Shown here: positions 24,649 through 36,169 of the stretch, one piece after another
Numbering within the stretch: the stretch's first letter is position 1
Layout of the letters: each line of letters opens with the position of its first letter
Assembly: GCF_031755915.1 (NCBI RefSeq)
Contig: NC_083383.1
Span: forward strand, 1,926,001-1,990,000
Length of the DNA: 64,000 nt
From: Ziziphus jujuba
Lineage: Eukaryota > Streptophyta > Magnoliopsida > Rosales > Rhamnaceae
Reading direction: 5' to 3'
The notes under the pieces: generated by a model
Database searches by the model: none
What the model saw: only the letters and a program-made list of their open reading frames with translations
What the model was told of the DNA's origin: nothing
Translations under genes and position numbers: made by a program

Positions 24649-27600
24649 ATGTCAGAGAATATCCATCAAATTCAAAGCGATTGTATTCAAAATTCTAGAG
24701 TGACATGGGAAGGTTGCAGTGTCTTGCTCGATATAAACGATGGAGACCGTCTGGTGTTTGCTCGTCTCTCCGCCGGCGCGTAGGTGTTATTTTTTTGGGT
24801 CACCAAGTTGGGATTTCGTGTTTAAATTTTCAAATTCGTGAATGGGTTTTGAATGGCAGCTTGATGTAACTTACTTCCCAATTGGATTTGCAGGAAACTG
24901 AAAATTGGGAATAAGAATTGCTCTCTGCAGCCCTTGATTGGTTGCGCATTCGGCTCCGTGTTCCGTGTTGAAACTGGAACAGGAGGAGAGCCATATTTAT
25001 CCATCTTTAATCCCTCTGTTAAAGGTCTGCCATTTTATTTTTATTTATTAATTTTAAGACTTGAATGATCTATGCAATATATTTCTATTTTCGCCATTTC
25101 CAAATTTTTTGACAAGGAGTTAGAGATTCTTTTGCTCTCAGTTTTTATTTTTTTTCATCTTTATTGTTTTGCAGTATTGTGTCAGTCAGTTGCATGTGCA
25201 TCTGTTTAAAAAGCTTCGATCACCGTATCTTTAATTGTTATGCAGCAATGTGGTACACTTGTAACAAAATTAGTGTCTGTGGTTTGCATTCTGATCGTTT
25301 CGCTAAGTTGATGGCAATGCTGTCTATGACTATAGCCTTTTTTTTGTCACTCCATAATTTATATCTCTATTTGTTGCTCTTCTTAACGACTCAAATGATT
25401 TTGGTTTGATTGTGAGGCATTTGAAACTTATTAGCTAATCAAGAATTTGAGATTCTTTTTTTTTTAAAACTTTATCTTTCATTTTGTGATTTTTTTTTTT
25501 TTTTCTTTTTTGCATTTTCGTGCTAGGTAATAATATTCAGGACATAGGTGATTGCCAAACCGCAGATGAGTTAAGAGACAATCGAGTGTTAATTGATGAT
25601 AATAAAGCTCAAAGCCTAACTGGTGAAGACATAAATGAAATGCGAAGGTGATTTTATGATAACACTCTATGTTGAGTTGGACTTCTATTTTTGTTACAAT
25701 ATAGATATGAAATGATGACACTCTATGTTGAGTTTGACTTCTATTTTTGTTACAATATAGATATGAAATATTGAATTCTTAACATGTTAACAAAAAGAAA
25801 ATTGTGTTTTATTCTTTAGTGGCTCGATAAGTTTCTGTTCTTGCATTTGTATTGTGCTTGGCTTGTTTGAAATCTCTTAGCACCAAAAATGCATAGAACG
25901 TTATTATAAGAGTTTTTGTTTCTTGCTTACATTGTAATAAACAAGGCTTTGAGGGTGATTTTTTTGGCTAAGACTCAATTTCAAATTGTACATTATGCTA
26001 AATATCGCAGATATTTATATATAAAGAGCTTGCCTATTGGTGTTATTTTGTCACTTGATTAATGTTCTGTTACACCACTTATTGGTTTCCTTTCCTTTTC
26101 CGCTAAAAATCTTTTTACTAGGATCTGTCAACCAATGCTAACAATTTTAAGTTGCAGACAGGGTGCAACAGGTGATGAAATAGTTGAAGCTCTCATTGCC
26201 AACAGTTCAACATTTGAAAAGAAAACATTGTTCTCTCAGGTAATTCAGAGCTTGCAAAAAGCTAAATAATTATTTATTTGAAGTAAGCTAATTTCCCTAA
26301 TTTCCTATGTATCTGCAGGAAAAATATAGGATTAAGAAGCAAAAGAAATATGCACCCAAAGTGCTTTTGAGGCGCCCTTTTGCGCGAAGGTGCTATATCA
26401 TTCTTGAACATGGGTTTTTATCTTTAATTTTAACTTTTTGAAGATTTACAATGCTGTAGGACTGGTAGGCCTGTCTGCAAAGGATGATGTTTAAGAAACA
26501 ATGGGAATTCTCTGTAGAACTTTGTAGCACAACTGAGAGGCATTTCCTGTATTGGTTTAACTATGTGTAATAAGTGTGTGGGACCATTTATGGTTAGCAG
26601 TGTTCTGGAAGGAATGAATTAGGATTTAGCCTATCCTTGTAACAATAAGAACTTAAGTTGTTTGTAACATAACATTGCTTTCAGAATGGAAGTTTTTTTT
26701 TTTTATGTATTAACTGATTCATGTTTTTGTTCTTCAGCATATGTGAGGCTTACTTCAAGAAATATCCTTCTAGAATTGGGTAATCATACCACACTTTTTG
26801 TATATTATATTGGTGTAGATTTTATTCATTTATATTTGACTTGAAAATGAGCCATTGTTGAAAATTCATATGAATAGGCTGATTACTGTTAGTCGCTTAT
26901 ATTTTTTGTATACGTGTTCTATTATTCAGGTTCTTGAGAGTGGATGCCTTATCACTTCTTCTATCCATGGCTAATGTTTCTGCAAATTCTGATGTCCTTC
27001 TGGTGGATATGCTTGGAGGTCTTCTTACTGGTGCTGTGGCAGAGCGTTTGGGAGGTTTGGCTATGTTTTATTTAAAAAGGTTCCTTTATGTGTGTGTTAA
27101 ATTTCTGAAAAGTAAAAGATATGCTTTATGGGTGTTGTTTTAATCCATTAGTGACCACAAGGGGGAATTTTTTACCTGGGGTTGTTATTTTTCAATATTT
27201 CTGCCCTGTCACCATCTACTAAGATTTTCAGAAATGGTATATTGATTATATGGAGTAACATAATATCTTTTGCCTTTCCAATGAATGTTTTTGGCATGCA
27301 CTTTCTTGGATGTTGAATGATCTTATGTGTTTTTGACAGGTGTGGGTTCTGTGTGCAATACATATCTTGGAAGTACACCTTATCCTATGGATATAGTTAG
27401 GATATTTAACTTCAATAATGAGATTTGCAAGAGGTATTTTTCCAATCAGATTCCATCATATAAAGTATGCTCTCTTTGGGGAATGTTTGAAAATCAAGGG
27501 TAGGATGAGGTGGTTAATCTTGCTTGGCTTTTATAAGTTTAGTTGGTCCTAATGATTTTAGTGTTAGTTCTCTGAGATATTTGTCAATTTAATTTGGTTC

Positions 27601-29089
27601 AGCATTGTGCGGTCTTCTCTTGATGATCTTTCCTCTACCCAAAATGGAAGTCAGGAACAAATTGCTGAGCATAAGGATTCTGGTAACATGAAAAGCAGCA
27701 TTAGTGTAAGCAAAAAAATCCATACGTGGTCGTGAATCTTTTTTTTTTTTGCAATTTGCCAGATTTTCTCTCTCCTTAGTCTTGTAAAATTATTTCTTGC
27801 TCTTACATAGGTAACATGTGTTATCGATTTTGGCAGGACCAAATTTCTTCGCCGGTTAGCATGGAAGAAATTTCTATTGCACCTGAAAATGGTATATCTG
27901 ATTTCTCCCACGCTACCATTTCTCCAGTAACGAAAAGTTGCAGATCCTTGAAAGCTGGAGAGAAAGCGCAACCTGAAGTCATTAAATTGTGGAAAGAAAA
28001 CGGTTTTACTAGGTGTCTAAAGCTATTCAGCATTAGATGATTTTATTTTAGTTTATTTCATTTTTGAGAACAAGTTGATAATTAATTGAGATCCTTTGTG
28101 CAGCCTAATAATTGCTGCACCAGACCTGAACACTTGGCGTTTAGTTAAAGATCTCTTGCCGCTTTTGTCAAATTCAGCTCCTTTTGCAATTTATCACCAG
28201 CATCTTCAGGTCACTTAACTTTAAAATGTTTACCACCAAAAGTCATCCCATATTTTTGTTGCATTCCTATTTTATTTGCTTAATTCCTCTAGGAATTTTG
28301 CATTTTAACTATTTCATTGTTGCTTTGTTGGGTTGGTCGGTTGGTTGTTTGTTTGTTTTTTTTTTTTTTTTTTTTTTTTTTTTAGCCTGCAATCTCTCTC
28401 TTTCTACCTCTCTTCACTTTGATATATGTTTTGGATGGAATTTGGTGTTTTCTAATTCAATTACTATTATGTTTTAAATGCAGCCTCTTGCTATATGCAT
28501 GCACAAACTACAGATCGAGAAAATGGCAATTGGATTGCAAATTTCAGAACCTTGGTTGCGAGAATATCAGGTTTGTGATCTTTGCTCTTTTGCTTTTGGC
28601 TGATAAAATGTTCTCTGCATTAGGTTAGAGGTGTTTAAGCTCAAATAACCGTAGTTAAAATTGCTGAGATCTGCTGGTTCATTATTTGGAAGAAATTAGT
28701 TACCTTAATTTGGATGCTGCTGTTTTTGCAAATGTTTTCTTGTTCACTTGGTTTACATATAATGGACGTGTCAAAGGTTAATGATTGTCTCGTCATTTAA
28801 CTGCACTGGCTACGATAAGTAATGAACAATTTCATCACCATGTTTAGTGGGTTGAGTAAATTGATCTATCAAAAGGCAACTATTTGTTGTGTCTCTCTTT
28901 TTCTCTCGTGTAGTCTCTGAATCTTTCGTTCTTGAGAAGTGAGCACAATATATTACAGCGAAATAGTAAATGAAATTAATTTGTTCAAATTTGATGCAGA
29001 TCCTTCCATCAAGAACCCATCCGTGCATGCAGATGAGTGCATTTGGTGGCTACATTCTCAGTGGAATCAAGATTAATAGCAGCAACTAA
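24649..29089 (+). CDS. TRM6: tRNA (adenine-N1-58) methyltransferase non-catalytic subunit TRM6
   Basis: Thirteen exons: 24649-24779, 24894-25024, 25527-25647, 26158-26239, 26319-26389, 26738-26779, 26930-27054, 27340-27433, 27603-27705, 27837-28012, 28104-28209, 28484-28570, 29000-29089. All are in phase and encode 452 residues. TRM6 (Gcd10 family, sometimes annotated as eIF3 gamma-like) pairs with TRM61 to make m1A58 in the tRNA T-loop, stabilising initiator tRNA. Recognisable segments: VTWEGCSVLLDINDGDRLVF, LKIGNKNCSLQPLIGCAFGS, YFKKYPSRIGFLRVDALSLL, VLLVDMLGGLLTGAVAERLG (Rossmann-like core), GSTPYPMDIVRIFNF, PLLSNSAPFAIYHQHLQPLA, and the C-terminal WLREYQILPSRTHPCMQMSA then FGGYILSGIKI. 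No SAM-binding GxGxG loop is seen, as expected for the non-catalytic partner. The start codon was chosen because the following frame gives the family N-terminus. Confidence 0.94.
25656..25767 (+). repeat. Tandem duplication, 56-bp unit, in TRM6 intron 3
   Basis: ATGAT(A/G)ACACTCTATGTTGA starts copies at 25656 and 25712, and both run through TTGTTACAATATAGATATGA. The copies differ by two substitutions. Confidence 0.92.
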
Positions 29090-30257
29090 TTTCATCTTCA
29101 AAGGCAATAAAATTTGCAGTGTGTGTCCAGTCGTCCATGTTGTTTTGTAAGCAAAATAACTGGCGTATGTATTTTATGTTTTTCATTTTCAATTTATTCA
29201 GTGAACCTTCAAGTCCTGCAACTTAAAAAAAAAAAAAAAAAAATCAATGTGGGGTTGTAATCTGGTTTCATTGTAACATATTTATTTGTGCCAAATTATT
29301 TTATCTAATAAGATAATGGTAGTTCAAGATGCTCCTTTGCAGTGGGAGTTATCTATCCCTCTCTCTCTGCGAGGTGTTGGGGGTCTCACTAGGTGTTAAG
29401 GGAAATAAATATTTTTACAACCATATTTTAACGTACGCATAGGCTTTGGAACACCATGAGATCCATAGCCTATTTTCAAATAAATGAGTATTTACACATG
29501 AATTATAATAATAAATTTAATAAAGATAATATCAAAACTACTTTTTTTTTTTAAATTATTGAAAAATTGAAGAAGTATTAGCTCTGGCACTTTTGAAAAC
29601 TTGAGCATGATGCTTACAGAATGATACTGTCAAGTACTTACATTGTAACTTATACAGATAAATAACTGGTCATTGCAGATAAAAAGGACAGGTACATTTA
29701 CCACAAAAAAAAAAAAAAAATTATATATATATATATACACGAAAATTTTACGGTGATCCGCATGAGAACCGCAGTATTAGTGACGATTTTATATATATAT
29801 ATATATATATATAAACTTTAGACCATGAAAAAGAAAATATGAAAACCCAAACTCTACACGATCCTTCCAGGGATTTTTTTTTTTTTTTGGGATAGCAAAA
29901 AAATATAAAATCGGTAGAGGTAGAGGAAACGAAAAATAAATGATGGAATTTCAAATAGATTTTTTTTTTCCTTAAATAAATGTCATGAGCTACCAGTTTT
30001 ATTTTTATTTTGTATTTTTATTATTTTTTGGGGTTGAAAAAAGCTAAAGGCATAATTATCCATTTATTATTTATAATTGATTGATAGGCGGGTGGCTTTA
30101 AAGCTTAGGCTTCATACATAAGGCACACAACTTTCCCTCCAACACTCAAATACCTCAGAAGGCTCAAACCAAACCCCGCTCAAAACCGAACACTGAAACT
30201 GGTTTGATTGTTGTTTTGTGAGGTTTTGCAATTTGATTTGTTGTTCCTCTACTTTCC
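29090..30257. other. Intergenic between TRM6 and E2FC
   Basis: TRM6 3' flank, then the E2FC promoter. Holds an A-run at 29224, an (AT)11 array at 29791-29813 and several A/T homopolymers. No supported gene. The E2FC leader probably starts near 30110. Confidence 0.5.
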
Positions 30258-32279
30258 ATGGCTATCAAAACCTCTCTCTCTTTCCCTCCTTCTGGTTCTC
30301 GTTGTCGTTGTCGTTGTCGTCGTTGTTCACCTTCTCCTCCTATTTCTTCTATTTGGAGGCCTCGGCTTAATAAATACCCTCCCCACTTTTTCACTCTTCC
30401 TTCCACCGCCTCCGGTATTCCTCAACAATCTGTCTCTCTGTTTCCTCAGCTTGATGTGAGTTTCCCTTTCTTTTTTTCTTATCTTCTTGTTTCTTAGCTC
30501 TGTCTCTCTGTCTGTTTTTTCTTTTCTTTTTTGTTGATATATTTGAATTATGTGAATGTCAGGTATTTTGATCGCTCATACTCTATATTGTCTTCTCAAT
30601 TTGTATGTAATTGTTCTATGCAGTATCTCCACACTAGGTTCATTCAGTTTGTTTATCACTCTGTTTCCTGAACATGTCTGAGGATTTGAATTTCGAATTT
30701 ATTTTAATTTGTATATCTACATTATTAGAAAGGCACTAAGCTTTGTTTCTCTCAGAGATTCACTTTATTTCTCATGATTGAATTTTTTATCGTTGCACTG
30801 AATGCATTTTTTGTGACTTGATTCCATCGACCTTTGTTGAGCTATGAAATTACAGGCTGCTCTTTTCCTCAAATATGATACAACTGTAAAATTGTGATAA
30901 TCCCACATTTGTCATTGTGCTTTTTTTTTTCTTTTCTTTTTTAATATCATTTATAGCACACATAGTTTGTACTTTCCCCCATACCACCTCGTCACAGTAT
31001 CTTTATAATATAATCTATGCAGTTGAATCAAGCAAATGAAATATATGAGAATGGGGCCCAATTCGGCGGGCAGAGCAAAGAAATTAATAATCCTGTTCTT
31101 GAACCAGAACCCTGTGGAAGTATAATGTACAATGCTAAATTAAAAATTCCAAAATCTACCAAATCTGAGATTCAAGGATCGACTGGCGACTCTCTTAAGG
31201 GCCTCAATCAAGGTGTTAGTGGCCGGTATGACAGTTCTTTAGGTAAGTTTACAGTATAACTTATGTTTTTTTGTTCCAAAGCTTAAAAGGCTTACTTATT
31301 CTAGGCATTCATTTGATATGTGTGGTTGGATAAAAGGTGGTAAAATGTTGTTCCCAGGCTTGTTAACCAAGAAATTTATCAGCTTGATTCAGGAGGCTGA
31401 GGATGGAACCCTGGATCTGAACCATTCTGCAAATGTGTTAGGGGTATATATAAAAATGCTCTGAGAAACGTAGTCCTGTGCAACAAGTCAAACTACACTC
31501 AATGGCATGTCTCAGTTCTCTTATCGTATTGTTCTTGCAGGTTCAGAAAAGGAGGATATATGATATTACAAATGTTCTTGAAGGAATACGATTGATAGAG
31601 AAGACTTCCAAGAGCCATATACGTTGGAAGTAATAATACTTATGTTTGTAATTATATGTATGTAATTTGGTGGGTTATGGTTTGATTTGACATGACTGTT
31701 AAATCTTGTAAATAGGAGATCTGAAGCGTCTGGTCTTCAGAGGGTGGACGACCGAGGTGCTATACAAGAATTGCAGGTAAAAGGTCAATGATTTTTAGTG
31801 TTAATTGATTATCATTAGCTTTATATAGGTTTCTTTGTTTCTGCATTTGTGATTGTATGAATTGATTTCCTTATAGCACAATAAGCATCTCAACTTAAAT
31901 GGAAAGCCTTGTGATGCACTTATTTGTGTTAATTTCGTATCATGTTGCTTTTTTTATATAGGCCAACTTCAAAAGACTTTCAAAATAAACATGCGTATTT
32001 ATGTTCCTTGCAAATAGTAACGGGTCTTATCTTATCCAATTTCAAAGATTCTAGACATTGAGCTGTAAATTGACTTTCTCTGCTGAAAAAGATTACTGGA
32101 CCTGAAGTTATTCAGCAGAGCTATGCAATGTCCATGTTAACCATCTACAGGATCTTCTGGTTGGGATCTGTACTTATTTATTAACCAACACTTGACTTCG
32201 AGTTAGAAAACATATCAGATTAGGATCTCCAAAATAATCATGAAGAGCTCATTAAATAATCTAATCAAACAATGAAGAA

Positions 32280-32350
<71 letters not shown>

Positions 32351-32594
32351 ATTAGTTGTATTAAGTGAGGATCAAAATCAAAAGATTAACTTGTTCAGAA
32401 GTGGACTAGTTATGTGCAACAGATTAACCCAGGCATACATTTTACAAATTACAATATTTTGCTTTTGTTTCAGGCTGAAGTTGAAGGTCTATATGCTGAA
32501 GAATATAGAATGGATGAAACTATAAAGTCGGTTAACTAAGATTTGAGCGAGAATTTCTGACATTCGACCTCTCTTGTGTATTGAGCTGTCATCA

Positions 32595-32626
<32 letters not shown>

Positions 32627-33670
32627 TTCAGGGAAAAGCAAGATCTTATAAGGGCTCTGGCGGAAGATGAAAACTTCAAAAAGTAAGTTCTGAGATTCCA
32701 TGAGATTTTCTCCCTGTAGATTTTTTTTTTGATCTTTTATTCGTTATCTTCATATTGCCTGCTGTACTTTAGGAAGTTATATCTGACGGCGGAAGACATT
32801 TTGACTCTCCCATGCTTCCAGGTAGTTTTCATCTGGATGTTGGAGATTTTAATTCAGCATACGCTTATTCAATGACTCATTAATCTCAATATTTCATCAT
32901 CACTATTGTTGTCACAGGATGAAACAGTTATTGCAATAAAAGCTCCTCGTACTAGTTATATCGAAGTTCCTGGTCCTGACCAGGTACGTAGCATGGATAA
33001 ATGTGGTCTGTGAATTTCGATAATTTTGTAGTCTCTGCATTGTTGTTTGGTTGAATGAGCAGGATAATGAATCTTCCGGGGAATATAAAATGATTGTCCG
33101 AAGTCACATGGGACCGATTGATTTGTACCTCCTGAGCTGTGTTTTTTGCTTTAGCTGCATGGATATTCACATGGTTCCCATCCTCTTTAACTTTTCCATA
33201 CTTGTCACTTTTGTTTTCAAATTTTGTCAGTTTGATGGCCTTGGGATGATCATGGAACCTTTATCCTAATTTTGTCTATTTTATGCTTTTCCATGCATGT
33301 ATACATTTTTGTAACATCTATACTCTTGATCATTTGTAGGAAATACCACTCGTCAGAACAACAGGGTGATCAAAATTTCTCTCTTGGGAGTCTCAACTCA
33401 ACGGCCATAAAGGAATTTGGTATTCAGAAGATTGTTCCTCCGAACTACAATGTGTGTTAATCCCCAAAACCTTTGGGTTTTTATTCATTTATTTATATTT
33501 TTCGGTCGTTTAGGAAACATAACCCATCTGCATATTATATATACATGGTATATATATAGAAAAGCATAACTGATCGGTGCATATTATCCTTGAATGTGCA
33601 GGTTAATGATGATTATTGGTTTCGGTCAAATCCTGAAATCTGCATTACAGATCTGTGGGGTAAAGAGTAG
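30258..33670 (+). CDS. E2FC: E2F transcription factor, E2FC-like
   Basis: Twelve exons: 30258-30455, 31023-31242, 31358-31443, 31541-31629, 31716-31776, 32474-32526, 32632-32682, 32773-32821, 32918-32983, 33063-33136, 33340-33451, 33602-33670; 375 residues. E2Fs bind TTTSSCGC sites as dimers with DP and control S-phase genes; plant E2FC acts mainly as a repressor. The DNA-binding domain runs [28 protein letters not shown], then [20 protein letters not shown] (about 134-198, [12 protein letters not shown] core). A Leu/Glu-rich dimerisation helix follows, then the marked box ([44 protein letters not shown]). The last exon has the retinoblastoma-binding pattern DYWF...DLW (357-372). The N-terminus is Arg/Cys/Ser-rich. 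All junctions are GT-AG except the exon 10 donor (AG|CTGTGT at 33137), which is required for the correct phase but is not canonical. Intron 5 carries a 68-bp CT array. Confidence 0.88.
32282..32349 (+). repeat. (CT)n microsatellite in E2FC intron 5
   Basis: About 34 CT units with one AC interruption, 125 bases upstream of exon 6. Confidence 0.95.
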
Positions 33671-34550
33671 TTTATCAATCCAATTCCTTCGAAACATCAT
33701 TTGTCCTCATTCCTACATTTGTAATTGGTATTAGGATAGATTGAAGGCCTTTTGTTCAAGAAAATTACAATCAAAATTTTTTATTTATAGTCGTATCCTT
33801 TTTCTTTTCTTTTTTTTCCTTTTGTTTTTTTTTTTTTCTTTTTTTTGTAGAGAATTGAAATTTTATTCATTACTTCAACTTTATATTTTTTATTCTTTAA
33901 AAAAGATTTTGAACAAAAAAACCTCGACTGTATATCTCTTTTTTCTTCCTAAAATCCTGCGAATTAATAATAAGTTATGGTTTCAGTTTTTTAAGGACAG
34001 TGAAACAATAGCGTATATATATTTTTTCAAATAGGTGGCATTATGTAGTCGGATTACCATGAGATGTTTGAGAATGGAGATTCAAACCTGCAAAGTGCTC
34101 ACCATGGAGCATAGGTCTGACCCAACACGCAGTCACAAAAAAGGTAATGGGTTATGAATTCTTCAACTCCTACTTTTATATTAAACTTCAGATTATTTTG
34201 TCCAACGATAATATAATAGGGCCGTATCTAGGCACCCATCTTTTATTAAATGCATTTCGTAATGTAAAAGCAGTAACATAATTTGTTTACTTAATCGCGA
34301 AATCGTTTTCTTCAAAACTCTGCAAATCATTGTAGTTTCACCCGATTTCACCTAATTTCAGTAGTCCCCAACGAAACTATACTATTTTAGGAATTAACTT
34401 GGGAACAAACTACGATGTCCAAAAAATAAAGCAAAAAATAGAATTGAAACTAGAGTATAACAAATTTACAATAATGTCTCGATCAACATTTGCATACCCA
34501 TATGGCATTGTCCACCTACTTTGTGAACTAAAATTTGGCAAAGAACCATA
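33671..34550. other. Convergent 3' flanks of E2FC and HVA22-like genes
   Basis: The two genes end towards each other, so both 3'UTRs should lie here. A plus-strand open frame continues from 34399 into 34746 but it is the shadow of the HVA22-like last exon. No other gene seen. Confidence 0.5.
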
Positions 34551-35261
34551 TCAACGATTTGATGCAGAACGTGTTTTCCTCAACCTTCCACGTGTAACCC
34601 GAATGGTTTCCTCCATGACTGTATCTTTTGGGGGAGGGTTGGAACTTTCAGCTTCTGAGGACGAGGGCACTGCCTCAGTCTGCATTGGTTCCGCTTCAGC
34701 AGGTGCAGATTGGCTGGATTTGTCAGCTGCAGATGTTGATTTCTGACTAGAACCTTCTGCTTGATTTGGCTTATCTGAACTTGTTTCTTTGGTGGTAGCT
34801 TTAGGATCTTGTGTAGAAGCCAACTCTTCTGCTATCTCCTTTTGGAACTGACTTGAGGATGTACTAGAAGCAGGAGAAGGTGGTTCTTCAGGTTTTGATT
34901 GTGCTGCAGGAGAAGTTGGTTGGCGATTTGAGGCAGCAGACGATTGGCGATTTGGAGGAGGAGGTTGCCGAGTTCTACCACCTCCTGGTTGTGGCTGTAA
35001 TTAATAATAACAGTTTTTTAGGAGAGGAGAAATGAGTTGTACCATAAAGTAAGGCAATAAGGAAGGAAAACATATATGGTCTAAATGTCTTATGGGATAA
35101 GAGCATAGGAAAATCCAAACAAATTCCACAGCAGTCAATTCACTTTCAGAGGATGCAACATATAATAAAAACAATATAGGGAAGAAGCAGTGTAGTAATA
35201 ACTACGATTACTCTGAACTGACTATCATCATTTATCCATTTGATTTTCAGCAGGCTATAGA

Positions 35262-35294
<33 letters not shown>

Positions 35295-36169
35295 AAGATT
35301 TGAAATCAAATTCATTAACAACTACCGGAGTAGGGCGAGGCCTTGGTGTGGATTGTGAAGCAACATATTGCAGTATCTCAAATATTCTTGTCTGGCTATA
35401 GCTTGCAGCTCTTTGCCAATATAAAACCACAATATCTCCAGCCCTGGTCCTTAGTTCCAACAAATTCTGATCAATTTCATTCTCATGCTTTGCCAGGTAT
35501 GGTCTAAAGAATGAATCATACACATATGTTGTTCCCTGAGACATATACATAGTTAAAACAAATCGAAAAACTTCACCAAAATTAAGGCCAACAAGCAACT
35601 AGACAAGCATTTTTATAATTCTACAAGATTGTAACCAAAGTCAGATATCATACCATCGTTCTAGGGTGCCACAGATAGACAAATAATAGCAACTTAGCTT
35701 CACTGTACATTGGAACCCTTCACAAAATATGAAAAACTATCAGATTGGAGGCATATCAAAGCAGAGATATAAGTCTCCCGACTCAAATAAGAAACCCATA
35801 CCATGAAATAAAAGCATCACCAACTCTCTCACAAACTGTCAAAAATGCCACCAAAATCCTGTAAAAATAAGATAAATACAATTGCTATCAAAATCATCTG
35901 CAAAAATAGAAGCGATAGAAACAGCAACCTATGTAAAACATACCAATACTGGCACCAAAAACGAAGTTGTTCAATCTCTGGCTTGTTCTTTTCAACAGTT
36001 TTGTAGCACTCATAAGCTGGATATGCATAGCCAAGAACCATGCTGCCAACAAATTAAAAGGCAAAATAAATAAAAATTTTATAATAAAAATACCCACCTT
36101 CAAAAATAAATTGAAAGTAAGTGTTGTTTAAACTTACGCAAGTCCCCTGGTTAGAAAGGATCCTATCAT
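34551..36169 (-). CDS. HVA22G: HVA22-like protein (TB2/DP1/HVA22 family), long proline/serine-rich C-terminus
   Basis: Six exons: 36138-36169, 35944-36042, 35802-35858, 35654-35717, 35326-35535, 34551-34994 (-), in phase, 301 residues. The N-terminal 100 residues are the REEP/TB2/DP1 membrane module: MIGSFLTRGLAMVLGYAYPA, ECYKTVEKNKPEIEQLRFWC, ERVGDAFISWVPMYSEAKLL, LFVYLWHPRTMGTTYVYDSF. It has hairpin-type membrane segments that shape tubular ER. Residues 130-160 form a charged helix (NEIDQNLLELRTRAGDIVVL). The last exon is a disordered Pro/Gln/Ser/Thr tail ending GRLRKTRSASNR. Barley HVA22 is ABA/stress-induced; that is not evident here. A 5'UTR intron is likely: acceptor GTTAG at 36179, donor after AAACATCAAGAG near 37217. 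By position it matches At1g75700 (HVA22G, from memory). Confidence 0.93.

Noticed and set aside
34399..34746. 115-codon plus-strand frame
   Set aside because: Antisense to the HVA22-like last exon.
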